A DNA stretch of 64,000 nucleotides. Origin: Clostridia bacterium. Lineage in GTDB: Bacteria > Bacillota > Clostridia > UMGS1840 > HGM11507. Under the pieces are notes generated by a model. That model did no database searches and was not told the origin of the DNA. It saw only the letters and a list, made by a program, of their open reading frames with translations. Location: NCBI GenBank assembly GCA_017554615.1, contig JAFZHY010000015.1, positions 30,622 through 94,621 on the forward strand, written 5' to 3'. Numbering within the stretch: position 1 is the first letter of the stretch; every line of letters begins with the position of its first letter. Shown piece after piece: positions 47,480 to 57,071 of this stretch. Made by a program: the position numbers and the translations under genes.

Positions 47480-49618
47480 CTATTTCATGGTAAGAGATAT
47501 TCTTCCTTTATTTACATCTACATCAAGCACTTTTACTTTTACAATATCCCCTACTGCCAGTACTTCTGACGGATGTTTGATATATTTATCTGATATCTGG
47601 GAAATGTGAAGAAGACCGTCATGATGAACACCCAAGTCAACAAAAGCACCAAAGTCGATAACATTTCTAACAGTCCCTGTTAAAAGCATATCAGGTTTTA
47701 AATCTTTTATATCAAGTAAATCCGAACGAAGTTCAGGTTTAGGAGCAGAATCACGGATATCTCTGCCCGGTTTTTTTAGTTCCATAATTATATCATTTAA
47801 AGTAGGAAGACCAATGTTTAATTCTTTTGCAATTTCTGTTTTCTTATAATCTTCAACTCTTTTATCAATATCAGAAAGAGTTCCTATATCTTCTTTTTTA
47901 TATCCTAAAATATCAAGAAGTTTTAAAGCAGCATCATAACTTTCAGGATGAACTGAAGTATTATCAAGCACATTTTTTCCACCTGAAATTCTTAAAAACC
48001 CTGCACACTGTAAGAACGCTTTTTCGCCAAGTTTCGGAACTTTTAAAAGTTCTTTTCTTGTTTTAAATTCACCGTTTTCTTCTCTGTATGTCAATATATT
48101 TTTCGCAACAGTAGAATTGATACCGGAAATAAAAGATAAAAGAGACGGAGATGCAGTATTAACGTCAACACCAACAGAGTTAACACAATTTTCAACTACA
48201 CCTTTTAATGCTTCGGACAGTCTTTTCTGGTTCATATCGTGCTGATACTGACCAACACCAATAGCCTTAGGGTCAATCTTAACAAGTTCTGCCAACGGGT
48301 CCTGAATTCTTCTTGCTATTGACACTGCACTTCTTAGGGCAACGTCAAAATCAGGGAATTCTTCGGCACCAAGTTTAGAAGCAGAATAAACAGACGCTCC
48401 CGCTTCAGAAACTACTATATAATAAACTTCTTTATCAGTATCTTTTATTAAATCAGCAACAAATATTTCAGATTCTTTTGACGCTGTTCCATTCCCTATT
48501 GAAATTAAATCAACATCGTATTTTTTAATTAAAGAAAGAATCTTTGCTTTTGCTTCCTCAACCTTATTCTGAGGAGGAGTAGGATATATAACACAGGTAT
48601 CAAGCACTTTACCTGTTTTATCTATTACTGCAATTTTACACCCTGTACGGTATGCAGGGTCAAGTCCTAAAACGGTTTTTCCTTTAAAAGGCGCTTGTAA
48701 TAAAAGGTTTTTAAGATTAAGAGCAAATACTTTTATTGCATCTTCCTGAGCCTTTTCTGTTAAATAATTTCTCATTTCTCTTTCAACAGACGGGAAAATT
48801 AGTCTTTTATATGCATCTTCACACGCTGTCTTTATATACGAATAACCTATACTGTTCGTATTAACAATAATTTCTTTTTCTATAATATCAAGTGCGATGT
48901 CATCACTGATTGTTATCTTAACATTTAAAATTCCTTCGTTTTCGCCTCTGTCCATTGCTAAAATTCTATGGTTGGCAACTTTTAAAACAGGCTCTTTATA
49001 ATCGTAGTACATTTCATATACTGTCTTTTCATCTTTTGAACTTTTGCTTTCTATAATTCCCTGCTTTAATATAAGGCTTCTTAATTTCTTTCTTATTTCG
49101 GCATTATCCGAAACAATTTCTGCAATAATATGCATTGCACCTTCCAATGCATCTTCTGTTGTTAAAACCTCGTTATCTATATTTATATATTCTTTTGCAA
49201 TTTCCAAAATATCGCCTTTAAATATATTCTGAAGATAAATAGTATTAGCAAGTGGCTCTAACCCTTTTTCTTTTGCAATAGTTGCTTTTGTTCTCTTTTT
49301 CGGTTTAAAAGGTCTGTATATATCTTCAACTTCTGTTAAAGTTTTTGCACTGTTGATTGCAACAACCAATTCGTCAGTTAATTTTTCCTGTTCATCAATT
49401 AAACGGATAATTTCTTCTTTTCTCTGATTTAAATTTCTAAGATAATTAAGCCTGTCAAACAACTCTCTTAAAAGCTGGTCGTCAAGCGAACCTGTTTTTT
49501 CCTTTCTGTAACGCGCAATAAAAGGAATAGTACAACCTTCATCTATTAAATTAACAGTGTTTTCAACCTGCCATACATCTATTTTAAATTCTTCTGATAA
49601 TACTTTTGTAATGTTCAT
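47480..49618 (-). CDS. tex: Tex/YhgF-type S1 RNA-binding transcription accessory protein
   Basis: Tex proteins bind nucleic acids and associate with transcription elongation. The 712-residue protein has the N-terminal helical block PFIARYRKEKTGSLDDQLL, a YqgF/RuvX nuclease-like fold (VLGLDPAYRTGCKIAVID), helix-hairpin-helix segments (SPSLLSFISGINSTVAKNI) and a C-terminal S1 domain (LTGTVRNVIDFGAFVDLGVH). AAGGAAGG precedes the start, 2 bases after rsuA. Confidence 0.97.
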   Translation of the reverse strand: MNITKVLSEEFKIDVWQVENTVNLIDEGCTIPFIARYRKEKTGSLDDQLLRELFDRLNYLRNLNQRKEEIIRLIDEQEKLTDELVVAINSAKTLTEVEDIYRPFKPKKRTKATIAKEKGLEPLANTIYLQNIFKGDILEIAKEYINIDNEVLTTEDALEGAMHIIAEIVSDNAEIRKKLRSLILKQGIIESKSSKDEKTVYEMYYDYKEPVLKVANHRILAMDRGENEGILNVKITISDDIALDIIEKEIIVNTNSIGYSYIKTACEDAYKRLIFPSVEREMRNYLTEKAQEDAIKVFALNLKNLLLQAPFKGKTVLGLDPAYRTGCKIAVIDKTGKVLDTCVIYPTPPQNKVEEAKAKILSLIKKYDVDLISIGNGTASKESEIFVADLIKDTDKEVYYIVVSEAGASVYSASKLGAEEFPDFDVALRSAVSIARRIQDPLAELVKIDPKAIGVGQYQHDMNQKRLSEALKGVVENCVNSVGVDVNTASPSLLSFISGINSTVAKNILTYREENGEFKTRKELLKVPKLGEKAFLQCAGFLRISGGKNVLDNTSVHPESYDAALKLLDILGYKKEDIGTLSDIDKRVEDYKKTEIAKELNIGLPTLNDIIMELKKPGRDIRDSAPKPELRSDLLDIKDLKPDMLLTGTVRNVIDFGAFVDLGVHHDGLLHISQISDKYIKHPSEVLAVGDIVKVKVLDVDVNKGRISLTMK

Positions 49619-49620
49619 AT

Positions 49621-50325
49621 TTACCTTCCTTTTATTAACTCAAGTTCAAAATCTTTTAATTCACGATATTGTCCAGGCTCAAGCGTTTCGTCAAGCTCAA
49701 GATTTCCTATTATCGTTCGTTTTAAATATATTACTTTATTATTAACACTCTCAAACATTCTTTTAACCTGATGAAATTTTCCTTCATACAGATCTATATA
49801 GCATTTTTTATCTTCAATAGGTATAACTTTTGATTTTTTAGTTAAATATCCGTCATCAAGTATAACTCCATTTTCAAGTTTTACTATATCTTCATCGCTT
49901 AAAGTATCTCTAAGATGCACTAAATATCTTTTTCTTACATGGCATCTTGGTCCTGTTATAAAATGATTAAGGTCGCCATCATCAGTTAAAAATACAAAAC
50001 CCTCAGTATCAATATCAAGCCTTCCTGCAGGTGCAACCCTTTTTTTAATTAAAGGATCCAAAATTAAATCAAGAACAGTTTTATTATAATCATCCTCGGT
50101 TGAGGTTATATATCCTTGAGGTTTATTAAGCATAACATAAAGGTTTGATTTAAACACAACTTTTTCGCCCATATAAAAAACTTCATCTTTTTCTTCGTTC
50201 ACTTTAAAAGACGGGTCTTTTACTATATTTGAGTTAACCGACACCATACCTTTTCTTATTATTTTTGTAAGTTCACTTCTTGAGCCTTTACCCATATTGG
50301 ATAAAAGTTTATCTAATCTTATCAT
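49621..50325 (-). CDS. RsuA/RluB-family rRNA pseudouridine synthase
   Basis: The 234-residue protein has an N-terminal S4 domain (RLDKLLSNMGKGSRSELTK) and a synthase domain with catalytic Asp in PAGRLDIDTEGFVFLTDDG (about residue 103), as well as KFHQVKRMFESVNN. Small S4-containing members of this size mostly modify 16S U516 (RsuA), but the exact target is not certain. AAAGGT precedes the start. Confidence 0.93.
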   Translation of the reverse strand: MIRLDKLLSNMGKGSRSELTKIIRKGMVSVNSNIVKDPSFKVNEEKDEVFYMGEKVVFKSNLYVMLNKPQGYITSTEDDYNKTVLDLILDPLIKKRVAPAGRLDIDTEGFVFLTDDGDLNHFITGPRCHVRKRYLVHLRDTLSDEDIVKLENGVILDDGYLTKKSKVIPIEDKKCYIDLYEGKFHQVKRMFESVNNKVIYLKRTIIGNLELDETLEPGQYRELKDFELELIKGR

Positions 50326-50337
50326 CTTTATACCTTT

Positions 50338-51660
50338 CTAAACTCTTTTAAGCCATGTCCCTTTTATATATCGTGTTCCAAATATAATGGCTCTGAATAA
50401 CCAATCACAAGTCATTGCATACCATACTCCCATAACGCCCATATTCATATACAAGCCGAATACATAACTTAACCCTACCCTGAATATCCACATAGATGTT
50501 ATGGATAAAATCATAGTAAATTTAACGTCATTCGCAGCCCTGAAAGAGTTAGGCAAAGTAAAGGCAGTAGGCCAGATTAAGGAAACTGCAAGAGAATGAT
50601 ATATTATAAGTTTATATGTAAGTTCACTTGATTCGTACGAAAGATTATAAAAACTTATAAGAGGCTTAGCAAAAATACACATAAAAACTGAAATTGTAAA
50701 TATTGATAAATAGGCTATTGTAAGAAGTTTTAAAGCATATTTTTTAGCCTGTTCCTTTTCCCTGGCTCCCACACATTGACCTATTATAGTTATCATAGTA
50801 AGCCCTATTGCATTTCCTGGTATATATTGAATGGGGGAAATGGCGTTTCCAACTGCATTTGCAGCAATCTGAGCAGTTCCGAATGTTGAAATAAGGCTTT
50901 GTGTCATAACCTTTCCAAATTGAAACATACTGTTTTCAAAACCGTTGGGAATTCCAATTGAGCATATTTTTTTAATAAGCAGAAAATTCGGTTTATAATG
51001 TATAAGTTTTTCAACATATACAATATTCTTTTTATTATGAACAAAAATAAGCATTAAGGCTGCACCGATAATACGGGCTACAAGTGTTGCAATAGCAGCA
51101 CCGGCAGCCCCCATATGAAAAACAAAAATTAATAGAGCGTTACCCAACACATTTATTGCATTCATAACAATAGAAATATTTAAAGATATTTTAGAATTGC
51201 CCATAGACCTGAATATTGCCGCACAAGAGTTATACAAAGCGAAAAATGGAAATGACATAGCAGTAAATAAAAAATATACTTTTGCATTTTCCATAACAAG
51301 TTGGTCTATACTTCCGAAAATCCATCTTAAAAGGGGCTCTCTTAAAATAAGTGCAATAATCATCAGCGCTGAGGAAATTGACAAAACAATCCAGATAAGT
51401 TGTTTTGCTGAAGATTTAGCATTTTCCAAATCATTTCTGCCAATAAACTGGGAAATAACAACTGCACCGCCACCTGCCAGAGCAGTGAATAAATATATCA
51501 TAAGCAGGTTAACAGTATCCACTAAAGAAACCCCTGAAACTGCAGCTTCTCCCGCACTGGCAACCATAATCGAATCTGCCATACCTGTTGTTATTGCAAG
51601 AGTTTGTTCAAGCATTAAAGGTATAATAATTTTTGCTAAATGACGAGATGAAAACAGCAA
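50338..51660 (-). CDS. MATE-family efflux transporter
   Basis: The 440-residue membrane protein has 12 predicted helices in two MATE halves: MLEQTLAITTGMADSIMVA with VSGVSLVDT at the front and GIPNGFENSMFQFGKVMTQ at the start of the second half. Such proteins export cationic drugs or metabolites in exchange for sodium or protons. The start codon is TTG with GAAGGGAAG a few bases before it; no ATG start in this frame is better. It may head the run rsuA-tex-DUF-nnr-alr. The substrate is unknown. Confidence 0.93.
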   Translation of the reverse strand: MLFSSRHLAKIIIPLMLEQTLAITTGMADSIMVASAGEAAVSGVSLVDTVNLLMIYLFTALAGGGAVVISQFIGRNDLENAKSSAKQLIWIVLSISSALMIIALILREPLLRWIFGSIDQLVMENAKVYFLFTAMSFPFFALYNSCAAIFRSMGNSKISLNISIVMNAINVLGNALLIFVFHMGAAGAAIATLVARIIGAALMLIFVHNKKNIVYVEKLIHYKPNFLLIKKICSIGIPNGFENSMFQFGKVMTQSLISTFGTAQIAANAVGNAISPIQYIPGNAIGLTMITIIGQCVGAREKEQAKKYALKLLTIAYLSIFTISVFMCIFAKPLISFYNLSYESSELTYKLIIYHSLAVSLIWPTAFTLPNSFRAANDVKFTMILSITSMWIFRVGLSYVFGLYMNMGVMGVWYAMTCDWLFRAIIFGTRYIKGTWLKRV

Positions 51661-51691
51661 ACTTCTTCCCTTCTTTCAAAAAACGAACCTC

Positions 51692-52453
51692 TTATTTAAA
51701 CATCCAGTCTAATGCATAAGGTATATACACATCCCAGAAATCCCAAGTGTGAATTCCTTCTGATTCCTGATATGTATAATCATAATCAAGTTTTTCCATA
51801 AATTCTTTAAACTTTACATTATCTTCATATAAAAAGTCTTCAGTTCCAACGCCCATATAAATACGAGGCTTTAAAGGATTTGAATTGCATTTTTTTGCAA
51901 GATGGAATAAATTTTCATCTTCAGGAATATTAATATCTTCTCCAAAAATAGGCACCAATGTATCTTTAAAGAAGTTAACCATATTTTCAATATCTGCAAC
52001 AGAAGATAAACCTGCACATGCACAGAATCTGTCAGGGTTTTTAAGGGCAATCTTTAGTGCACCGTATCCACCCATAGACTGACCTGCAATATATGTATCT
52101 TCTCTCTTATCTGATACATTAAAGAATTCGCCTATAACCTTTGGAACTTCTTCTGCAATATATGTATAGTATTTTCCACCGTATTTCATATCAGTATAAA
52201 AACTTCTGCCTCCGCAAGGCATAACAACGCACACACCGTATCTGTTTGCGTATCTTTCAATAGAAGTACGTCTTAACCATATGCTTTCGTCATCACTTAA
52301 ACCGTGAAGTAAATATAAACATTTATACTTTTCATTTTTTGTATTGTTATTTGTACCGATTTCCCCGCTTGTACTGCTCTGAGGTATAATAACATTAACT
52401 ACTGAATGCATCTGTAATGCTTCGCTAAAAAATTTAAGTTCACATAAAGCCAT
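51692..52453 (-). CDS. Esterase D-type alpha/beta hydrolase
   Basis: The 253-residue protein resembles tributyrin esterase EstA/esterase D. It has KYKCLYLLHGLSDDESIWLRR, the nucleophile elbow GQSMGGYGALKIAL (Ser near residue 123), a late Asp in GVGTEDFLYEDN and His in GIHTWDFWD. No signal peptide is present, so it is cytoplasmic, perhaps cleaving acetyl or feruloyl esters. AAAGGAG precedes the start. It has its own promoter and lies downstream of the potD terminator. Confidence 0.9.
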   Translation of the reverse strand: MALCELKFFSEALQMHSVVNVIIPQSSTSGEIGTNNNTKNEKYKCLYLLHGLSDDESIWLRRTSIERYANRYGVCVVMPCGGRSFYTDMKYGGKYYTYIAEEVPKVIGEFFNVSDKREDTYIAGQSMGGYGALKIALKNPDRFCACAGLSSVADIENMVNFFKDTLVPIFGEDINIPEDENLFHLAKKCNSNPLKPRIYMGVGTEDFLYEDNVKFKEFMEKLDYDYTYQESEGIHTWDFWDVYIPYALDWMFK

Positions 52454-52486
52454 AATATTATCTCCTTTATAATATTTTTTCTTATA

Positions 52487-52515
52487 ATTATATCATATAT
52501 ATTAAATTTTGTATA
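52487..52515 (-). promoter_or_regulatory. Promoter of the esterase gene
   Basis: Leftward: -35 TATACA (52515-52510), a 17-bp spacer, -10 TATAAT (52492-52487). The -35 is weak. Confidence 0.6.
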
Positions 52516-52526
52516 GACTAAATATA

Positions 52527-52561
52527 TATAAAATTAACCCGATTAAACTTAATCGGGCTAA
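52527..52561 (-). terminator. Terminator of the potABCD operon
   Basis: Leftward, TTAGCCCGATTAA pairs with TTAATCGGGTTAA (one G-U) around a 2-base loop, followed by TTTTATATAT. Confidence 0.85.
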
Positions 52562-52566
52562 TTTAT

Positions 52567-53766
52567 TTAATAATTATCTCTTATTTTTTTAATGATAAAA
52601 TTCCAGCCAAAAATTACAAGTAGAAGCAGTATAATTCCAAGGCTTGTAATATATACCCATGGCTCAACAGAATTCTCAATTTTTAATGTTTCCCATAAAC
52701 TATTTTGAAGTTTTAGGGTTTCAGGGTCAAGATTTTTATAATATGTTGTTTTAAAATCTACACTTTCAGGATATAAAATATCCATTGCATTTTCATTCCA
52801 TTCGGTCATATCCTCTATATAAGTTTCATTATTTCTTACATTGTCAAGAGGAGATGAATATGCAATATACTCTGCATTTGCTATCGCTATTTCATCACTT
52901 AACATAAAGTTAATATATATTTCTGCAAGTTCTTTGTTTTTTGCACATTCAGGGATGCACATAGCATCAACAAAAATATTAGTTCCTTCTTCGGGATAAT
53001 AAAATCTTAAACTGTCATTACTGTCATACATAGTAAGATAATCTCCTGCATAGTAAGGAGCGATTGCAGCCGAGCCATTTTTCATTTTATTGAAAATTTC
53101 GTCCATTACATAACTCTGAACAAGAGGTTTTTGCACTTTTAACTTTTGTGAAGCATCTTCCCACACCCTAACATCTGTGGTATTAACATCCCCACCGGCA
53201 GAATAAATTGCAGTTCCGAATGCATCACGTGGATTATTAAACTGAAGTATCTGCCCCTTATATTTTTCATTCCATAACAAGTCCCACTTGCCTGTATCTT
53301 CTTCATCTACCATTTTTTCGTTATATATTATTCCTACCATTCCTGAGGTGTATGGCACTGAATATTCGTTATAAGGGTCATAGAACAAATCTTTATACGC
53401 ACTGTTAACAAATTCGTAATTTGGAATATTTGAAAAGTCAAGTTTTAGAAGCATATCTTCCAAAATCATCTTTTCTATCATATAATCTGAAGGAATTATA
53501 ATATCATAAGATGCAGAACCGCTTTTTATCTTATTATACATATCTTCATTACTTGCGTATGTTGTATAATTAACCACAACATCCATATCAAGTTCTTCTT
53601 TGCAATAACGCTCAAATTCGTCATTTACATTCAAAGATTCTTCAGAACCGTCTGAGATATATTCTCCCCAGTTATATACATTAAGAGTAACTGTTTCATT
53701 ACTTTTGGAACTGCAACCACAAAGGGTTAATAAGATTAGAAAGGATATAAATATTAACTTCTTCAT
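52567..53766 (-). CDS. potD: Spermidine/putrescine-binding lipoprotein with a C-terminal membrane helix
   Basis: PotD-type proteins deliver polyamines to the PotABC transporter. The 399-residue precursor has a lipoprotein signal ending LLTLCGCSSK (lipidated Cys near residue 18). The binding domain follows: LNVYNWGEYISDG, YDIIIPSDYMIEKM, VPYTSGMVGIIYN and AIAPYYAGDYLTMY. The last 30 residues form a membrane helix (ITSLGIILLLLVIFGWNFI) with a basic tail, unusual for a binding protein already anchored by lipid. It starts 1 base after potC. Confidence 0.94.
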   Translation of the reverse strand: MKKLIFISFLILLTLCGCSSKSNETVTLNVYNWGEYISDGSEESLNVNDEFERYCKEELDMDVVVNYTTYASNEDMYNKIKSGSASYDIIIPSDYMIEKMILEDMLLKLDFSNIPNYEFVNSAYKDLFYDPYNEYSVPYTSGMVGIIYNEKMVDEEDTGKWDLLWNEKYKGQILQFNNPRDAFGTAIYSAGGDVNTTDVRVWEDASQKLKVQKPLVQSYVMDEIFNKMKNGSAAIAPYYAGDYLTMYDSNDSLRFYYPEEGTNIFVDAMCIPECAKNKELAEIYINFMLSDEIAIANAEYIAYSSPLDNVRNNETYIEDMTEWNENAMDILYPESVDFKTTYYKNLDPETLKLQNSLWETLKIENSVEPWVYITSLGIILLLLVIFGWNFIIKKIRDNY

Positions 53767-53767
53767 T

Positions 53768-54571
53768 TTACTGCCCCTTTCCGTCTGTGGTTTTTTTCTT
53801 AGATGAAATATTAGATAAAACCATAAGAATAGTTACTGTAAGAATCATTAAAGTTGAAAGAGCGTAAATATCAGGTTTAACTTCCTTTTTAGTCATTGAA
53901 TAAATAAGAAGCGGAAGTGTCTGAAAATCGTTACCTGTTGTAAAATAACTTATAACAAAATCGTCTAAAGAGAGAGTAAATGCAAGAATAAACCCTGAAA
54001 CTACTCCAGACATAATGTTAGGTAGTTCAACCTTAAAGAAAGAACGCACAGGTGTACATCCTAAATCCATCGCTGCCTCCGGAAGAGCCTTGTTCATTTC
54101 AAGCAATTTAGGCCTTACTGATAAAATAACATAAGGCAGACAAAAAGTTATATGGGCTATAAGGAGAGTTGTAAAGGTAAGTTTATCTTCATTACCAAGC
54201 ATTGTCCCCACAAAAACAAATAATAGCATCATTGATATCCCTGTTACAATATCAGGGTTCATCATAGGAATATTTGTTGCAGAAAGAAGAGCACCTTTTG
54301 TGTATTTTCTTTTAAACTTTGTAATACCTACTGCAGCGGCAGTACCGATAACGGTAGATACAGTTGATGCGCTTATTGCAAGTAAAAGTGTATTTTTAAG
54401 CGCAGTAAATGTTTCAGGACTGTTAAACAGTTCTTTATACCAATATAGCGACAAACCTGTTAAATCGCCTGTGTTTGCAGTGCTGTTAAAAGAAAAAAGC
54501 ATAAGAACTAAAATAGGAATATATAAAATTGTAAATATAAGTGCAATATAGATTTTTGAAAATATTTTCAA
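53768..54571 (-). CDS. potC: Spermidine/putrescine ABC transporter permease PotC
   Basis: The 267-residue permease has six membrane helices and the EAA loop EAAMDLGCTPVRSFFKVELP, which docks on PotA. LSLDDFVISYFTTG is a PotC hallmark. The start codon is TTG (54571-54569) with GGAGG 9 bases upstream, and the potB stop lies 2 bases before it. Confidence 0.96.
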   Translation of the reverse strand: MKIFSKIYIALIFTILYIPILVLMLFSFNSTANTGDLTGLSLYWYKELFNSPETFTALKNTLLLAISASTVSTVIGTAAAVGITKFKRKYTKGALLSATNIPMMNPDIVTGISMMLLFVFVGTMLGNEDKLTFTTLLIAHITFCLPYVILSVRPKLLEMNKALPEAAMDLGCTPVRSFFKVELPNIMSGVVSGFILAFTLSLDDFVISYFTTGNDFQTLPLLIYSMTKKEVKPDIYALSTLMILTVTILMVLSNISSKKKTTDGKGQ

Positions 54572-54573
54572 TT

Positions 54574-55392
54574 TTAGTTGCCTCCTTCTTTTTCTGCAAA
54601 TTTATTCATTATAGCAAGAGAAATAAGCACAAGAATCATCATAACAAGAGAGATTGCCGCCCCTACGTTATATGTTGTACTGTTCTGAAACTGACGCTCT
54701 ATTGTATCCCCTATAAGTTCAAATGTTCCTCCCCCTAATTTCTGGGAAATGTAAAATGTGCTTATTGAGGGTACAAAAACCATAGTTACTCCTGATATAA
54801 TGCCTGAAGAAGATAAAGGAAGAACAACTTTTGTAATAGTTTCAAAATAATTACATCCCAAATCTCCTGCTGCTTCTATAACTGAATTATCAAGTTTGGA
54901 TATAGTTGTATAAATAGGAAGCACCATATAAGGAAAAAAGTCATAAACCATACCAAAAATTACTGCACCTTTTGTACCTATAAGATGCAACTTGCCAAGG
55001 TTAAAATATGCTAAGATACTGTTTAAAAAACCTCCGTCATCCATAATAGCCATCATGGAATATGTTCTTATTAAAAGATTAGTCCACATCGGAAGCATAA
55101 TAAGTGTTATCATTATTTTCTGAGACTTTTCACCGCTTTTTGCTATCATATATGCCAAAGGATATCCTAATACAAAACAAATAAATGTTGCAATTACCGA
55201 TAAACTTACTGAAAGGTAAAAGGTATTAACATGCTCCTTTAAGGAAAAAATGTTATCCAAGGTAAATGCTCCGTCAGGAGTTGTAAATGTATAGTAAATA
55301 ACAAATAACAGTGGTGCTATTATAAAAAGCAGGGTCCAGAAAATATGTGGAGCAGCAACAAATCTGCCAAGTCCGCCTTTTGTTTTTTCCAT
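54574..55392 (-). CDS. potB: Spermidine/putrescine ABC transporter permease PotB
   Basis: The 272-residue permease has six membrane helices; the EAA loop is VIEAAGDLGCNYFETITKVV and the region LPMWTNLLIRTYSMM is typical of PotB. GGAGG precedes the start, 3 bases after potA. Confidence 0.96.
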   Translation of the reverse strand: MEKTKGGLGRFVAAPHIFWTLLFIIAPLLFVIYYTFTTPDGAFTLDNIFSLKEHVNTFYLSVSLSVIATFICFVLGYPLAYMIAKSGEKSQKIMITLIMLPMWTNLLIRTYSMMAIMDDGGFLNSILAYFNLGKLHLIGTKGAVIFGMVYDFFPYMVLPIYTTISKLDNSVIEAAGDLGCNYFETITKVVLPLSSSGIISGVTMVFVPSISTFYISQKLGGGTFELIGDTIERQFQNSTTYNVGAAISLVMMILVLISLAIMNKFAEKEGGN

Positions 55393-55395
55393 TTC

Positions 55396-56511
55396 TTATT
55401 CCTCCACTGTTTCTGTGTTTGAAAGTTCTTCAATTTCATCACTGAATGTTGAATAATCTCCATACTGACCAGAATAATCTGACTTTCTCATTATATGAAT
55501 AGCCTCAGGCTCAATAAAAATACCTATCTCGGCATTAACATCAACAAAATCAGTAGACTGAATCATCCACTTAAATCCATTTATATCAACTATAATTTCA
55601 TAATGAACGCCTTTAAACGTTACTGCTGTTACAACACCTTTTAACATTCCCTTATCAATGTCAACAATATCAACATCTTCAGGTCGAACAACAACGTCAA
55701 CCAGTTCCTTTTTATCAAAACCTTTGTCAACGCAATCAAAGGTATGGCCAGAAAAAGTAACCTTAAAGTCCTCATTCATAATTCCGTCAACAATGTTACT
55801 TTCACCTATAAAATCTGCAACAAAAGCATTAACAGGCTCATTATAAATATCAGTAGGAGTACCTATCTGCTGAATCTGACCGTCAGCCATAACAACAACA
55901 ACATCAGACATAGAAAGGGCTTCTTCCTGGTCGTGAGTAACATATATAAAAGTTATACCGGTATGCTTCTGAATTTTTTTAAGTTCATTCTGCATATCTT
56001 TTCTCAATTTTAAATCAAGAGCACCAAGAGGCTCATCTAAAAGAAGTATTCTTGGCTTATTTATAAGGGCACGTGCTATTGCAACTCTCTGCTGCTGACC
56101 GCCTGAAAGTTTTGTAACATTTTTTCTTTCAAAGCCTTTTAAAGCAACAAGTTCAAGCATTTCTTTAACTCTTCTAATTATTTCTTTATTAGGAATTTTC
56201 TGAAGTCTTAGAGCAAAAGCAACATTTTCAAATACGTTAAGATGCGGAAAAAGAGCATACTTCTGAAAAACAGTATTGATATGTCTTTTATATGGAGGAA
56301 GGTCGTTAATTTTCTTTCCTTCAAATAAAACTTCGCCACTGTCAGGAGTTTCAAAACCTCCTACAATCCTTAATGTCGTAGTTTTACCGCAACCTGAAGG
56401 ACCAAGCAAAGTAACAAACTGCTTATCATATATATCAAGGGTGATATTATCAAGGACTTTTTCAGAATCAAACTCCTTGGAAATATTTTTTAATTCAATA
56501 ATTTTTTTCAT
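55396..56511 (-). CDS. potA: Spermidine/putrescine ABC transporter ATP-binding protein PotA
   Basis: PotA powers polyamine import. It has 371 residues from the ATG at 56511; a TTG two codons earlier is also open. Walker A is [15 protein letters not shown], the Q-loop [10 protein letters not shown], the signature [16 protein letters not shown], Walker [12 protein letters not shown] and the switch His [10 protein letters not shown]-terminal TOBE domain follows (about residues 240-350). It heads the operon. No promoter is evident between its start and the terminator at 56541-56579; transcription may read through from the structured-RNA promoter. Confidence 0.97.
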   Translation of the reverse strand: MKKIIELKNISKEFDSEKVLDNITLDIYDKQFVTLLGPSGCGKTTTLRIVGGFETPDSGEVLFEGKKINDLPPYKRHINTVFQKYALFPHLNVFENVAFALRLQKIPNKEIIRRVKEMLELVALKGFERKNVTKLSGGQQQRVAIARALINKPRILLLDEPLGALDLKLRKDMQNELKKIQKHTGITFIYVTHDQEEALSMSDVVVVMADGQIQQIGTPTDIYNEPVNAFVADFIGESNIVDGIMNEDFKVTFSGHTFDCVDKGFDKKELVDVVVRPEDVDIVDIDKGMLKGVVTAVTFKGVHYEIIVDINGFKWMIQSTDFVDVNAEIGIFIEPEAIHIMRKSDYSGQYGDYSTFSDEIEELSNTETVEE

Positions 56512-56540
56512 ACCCAATTCCCCACCTTAAAATAATTTAT

Positions 56541-56579
56541 AAACAAAAACGGTAAGCAATATGACACATTGCTTACCGT
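56541..56579 (-). terminator. Strong terminator just upstream of potA
   Basis: Leftward, ACGGTAAGCAAT pairs perfectly with ATTGCTTACCGT (12 bp) around a 7-base loop, then TTTTTGTTT. It ends the structured RNA and lies 30 bases before the potA start, in an attenuator-like position. Confidence 0.92.
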
Positions 56580-56911
56580 GAAATCACAATATATAATAAC
56601 CTAAAAAAATGGATAATTATACTATCTGATAGGTTTTAGAGTGTAAGTAAAGATTGTTTACGCGTACTCTTATTGACCGTTTCACAAGCCGATGTGTGCA
56701 TCGCAAATGGTTATAAAGTAACCAACTTATAAAATTTGAGCTTTTAACTCAATCAATAAGGCAGATATTCCCTGCCAACCGATTAAATCGGTTTTCGGCG
56801 TTCGACCCGGCTGTCCGTCTGGCCTTAGCTTGTAAAAAAACACAAGCGGTCGTACATTCTCACTCTTGGAAACCCTATCGTAAAAGGCGTATACTTCCAA
56901 TTGTTTAATGA
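56580..56911 (-). ncRNA. Large structured non-coding RNA (possibly the raiA motif)
   Basis: About 330 bases with no reading frame but many perfect helices: AGAGTG/CACTCT closing the fold (56638-56643 with 56861-56866), GACCG/CGGTC (56675 with 56847), CGATG/CATCG (56690), GGTTA/TAACC (56709), TTGAG/CTCAA (56736), GGCAG/CTGCC (56760), AACCGAT/ATCGGTT (56777) and CTTGT/ACAAG (56829). A near-consensus promoter and a terminator bracket it on the minus strand. It is richer in GC than its surroundings. Blocks such as GACGGACAGCCGGGTCGAAC and GCCGAAAACC look conserved and recall the clostridial raiA RNA, but I cannot verify that. It does not look like tmRNA, RNase P, SRP, 6S or a T-box. It could instead be a cis leader of potABCD. 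Confidence 0.85.
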
Positions 56912-56917
56912 TAATTT

Positions 56918-56946
56918 AGTATAACATACTATTACTTTAGTGTCAA
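56918..56946 (-). promoter_or_regulatory. Promoter of the structured RNA
   Basis: Leftward: consensus -35 TTGACA (56946-56941), a 17-bp spacer, -10 TATACT (56923-56918). The start is predicted near 56911. Confidence 0.88.
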
Positions 56947-56953
56947 TAAAAAA

Positions 56954-56960
56954 TGTCGAA
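56954..56960. promoter_or_regulatory. Possible Spo0A box upstream of the structured RNA
   Basis: TGTCGAA, the exact 7-base Spo0A-box consensus, lies 7 bases upstream of the -35. A 7-base match occurs by chance often enough that this alone is weak. Confidence 0.4.
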
Positions 56961-57071
56961 TAAAGTATATTAAAACAAGGAATATTTCAATACAAACTCC
57001 TCCTTAGCTTATAACATTATATTTATTTTTTTCATAAAATATTTATATATTTTATAATAAGGAGTTTTTTT

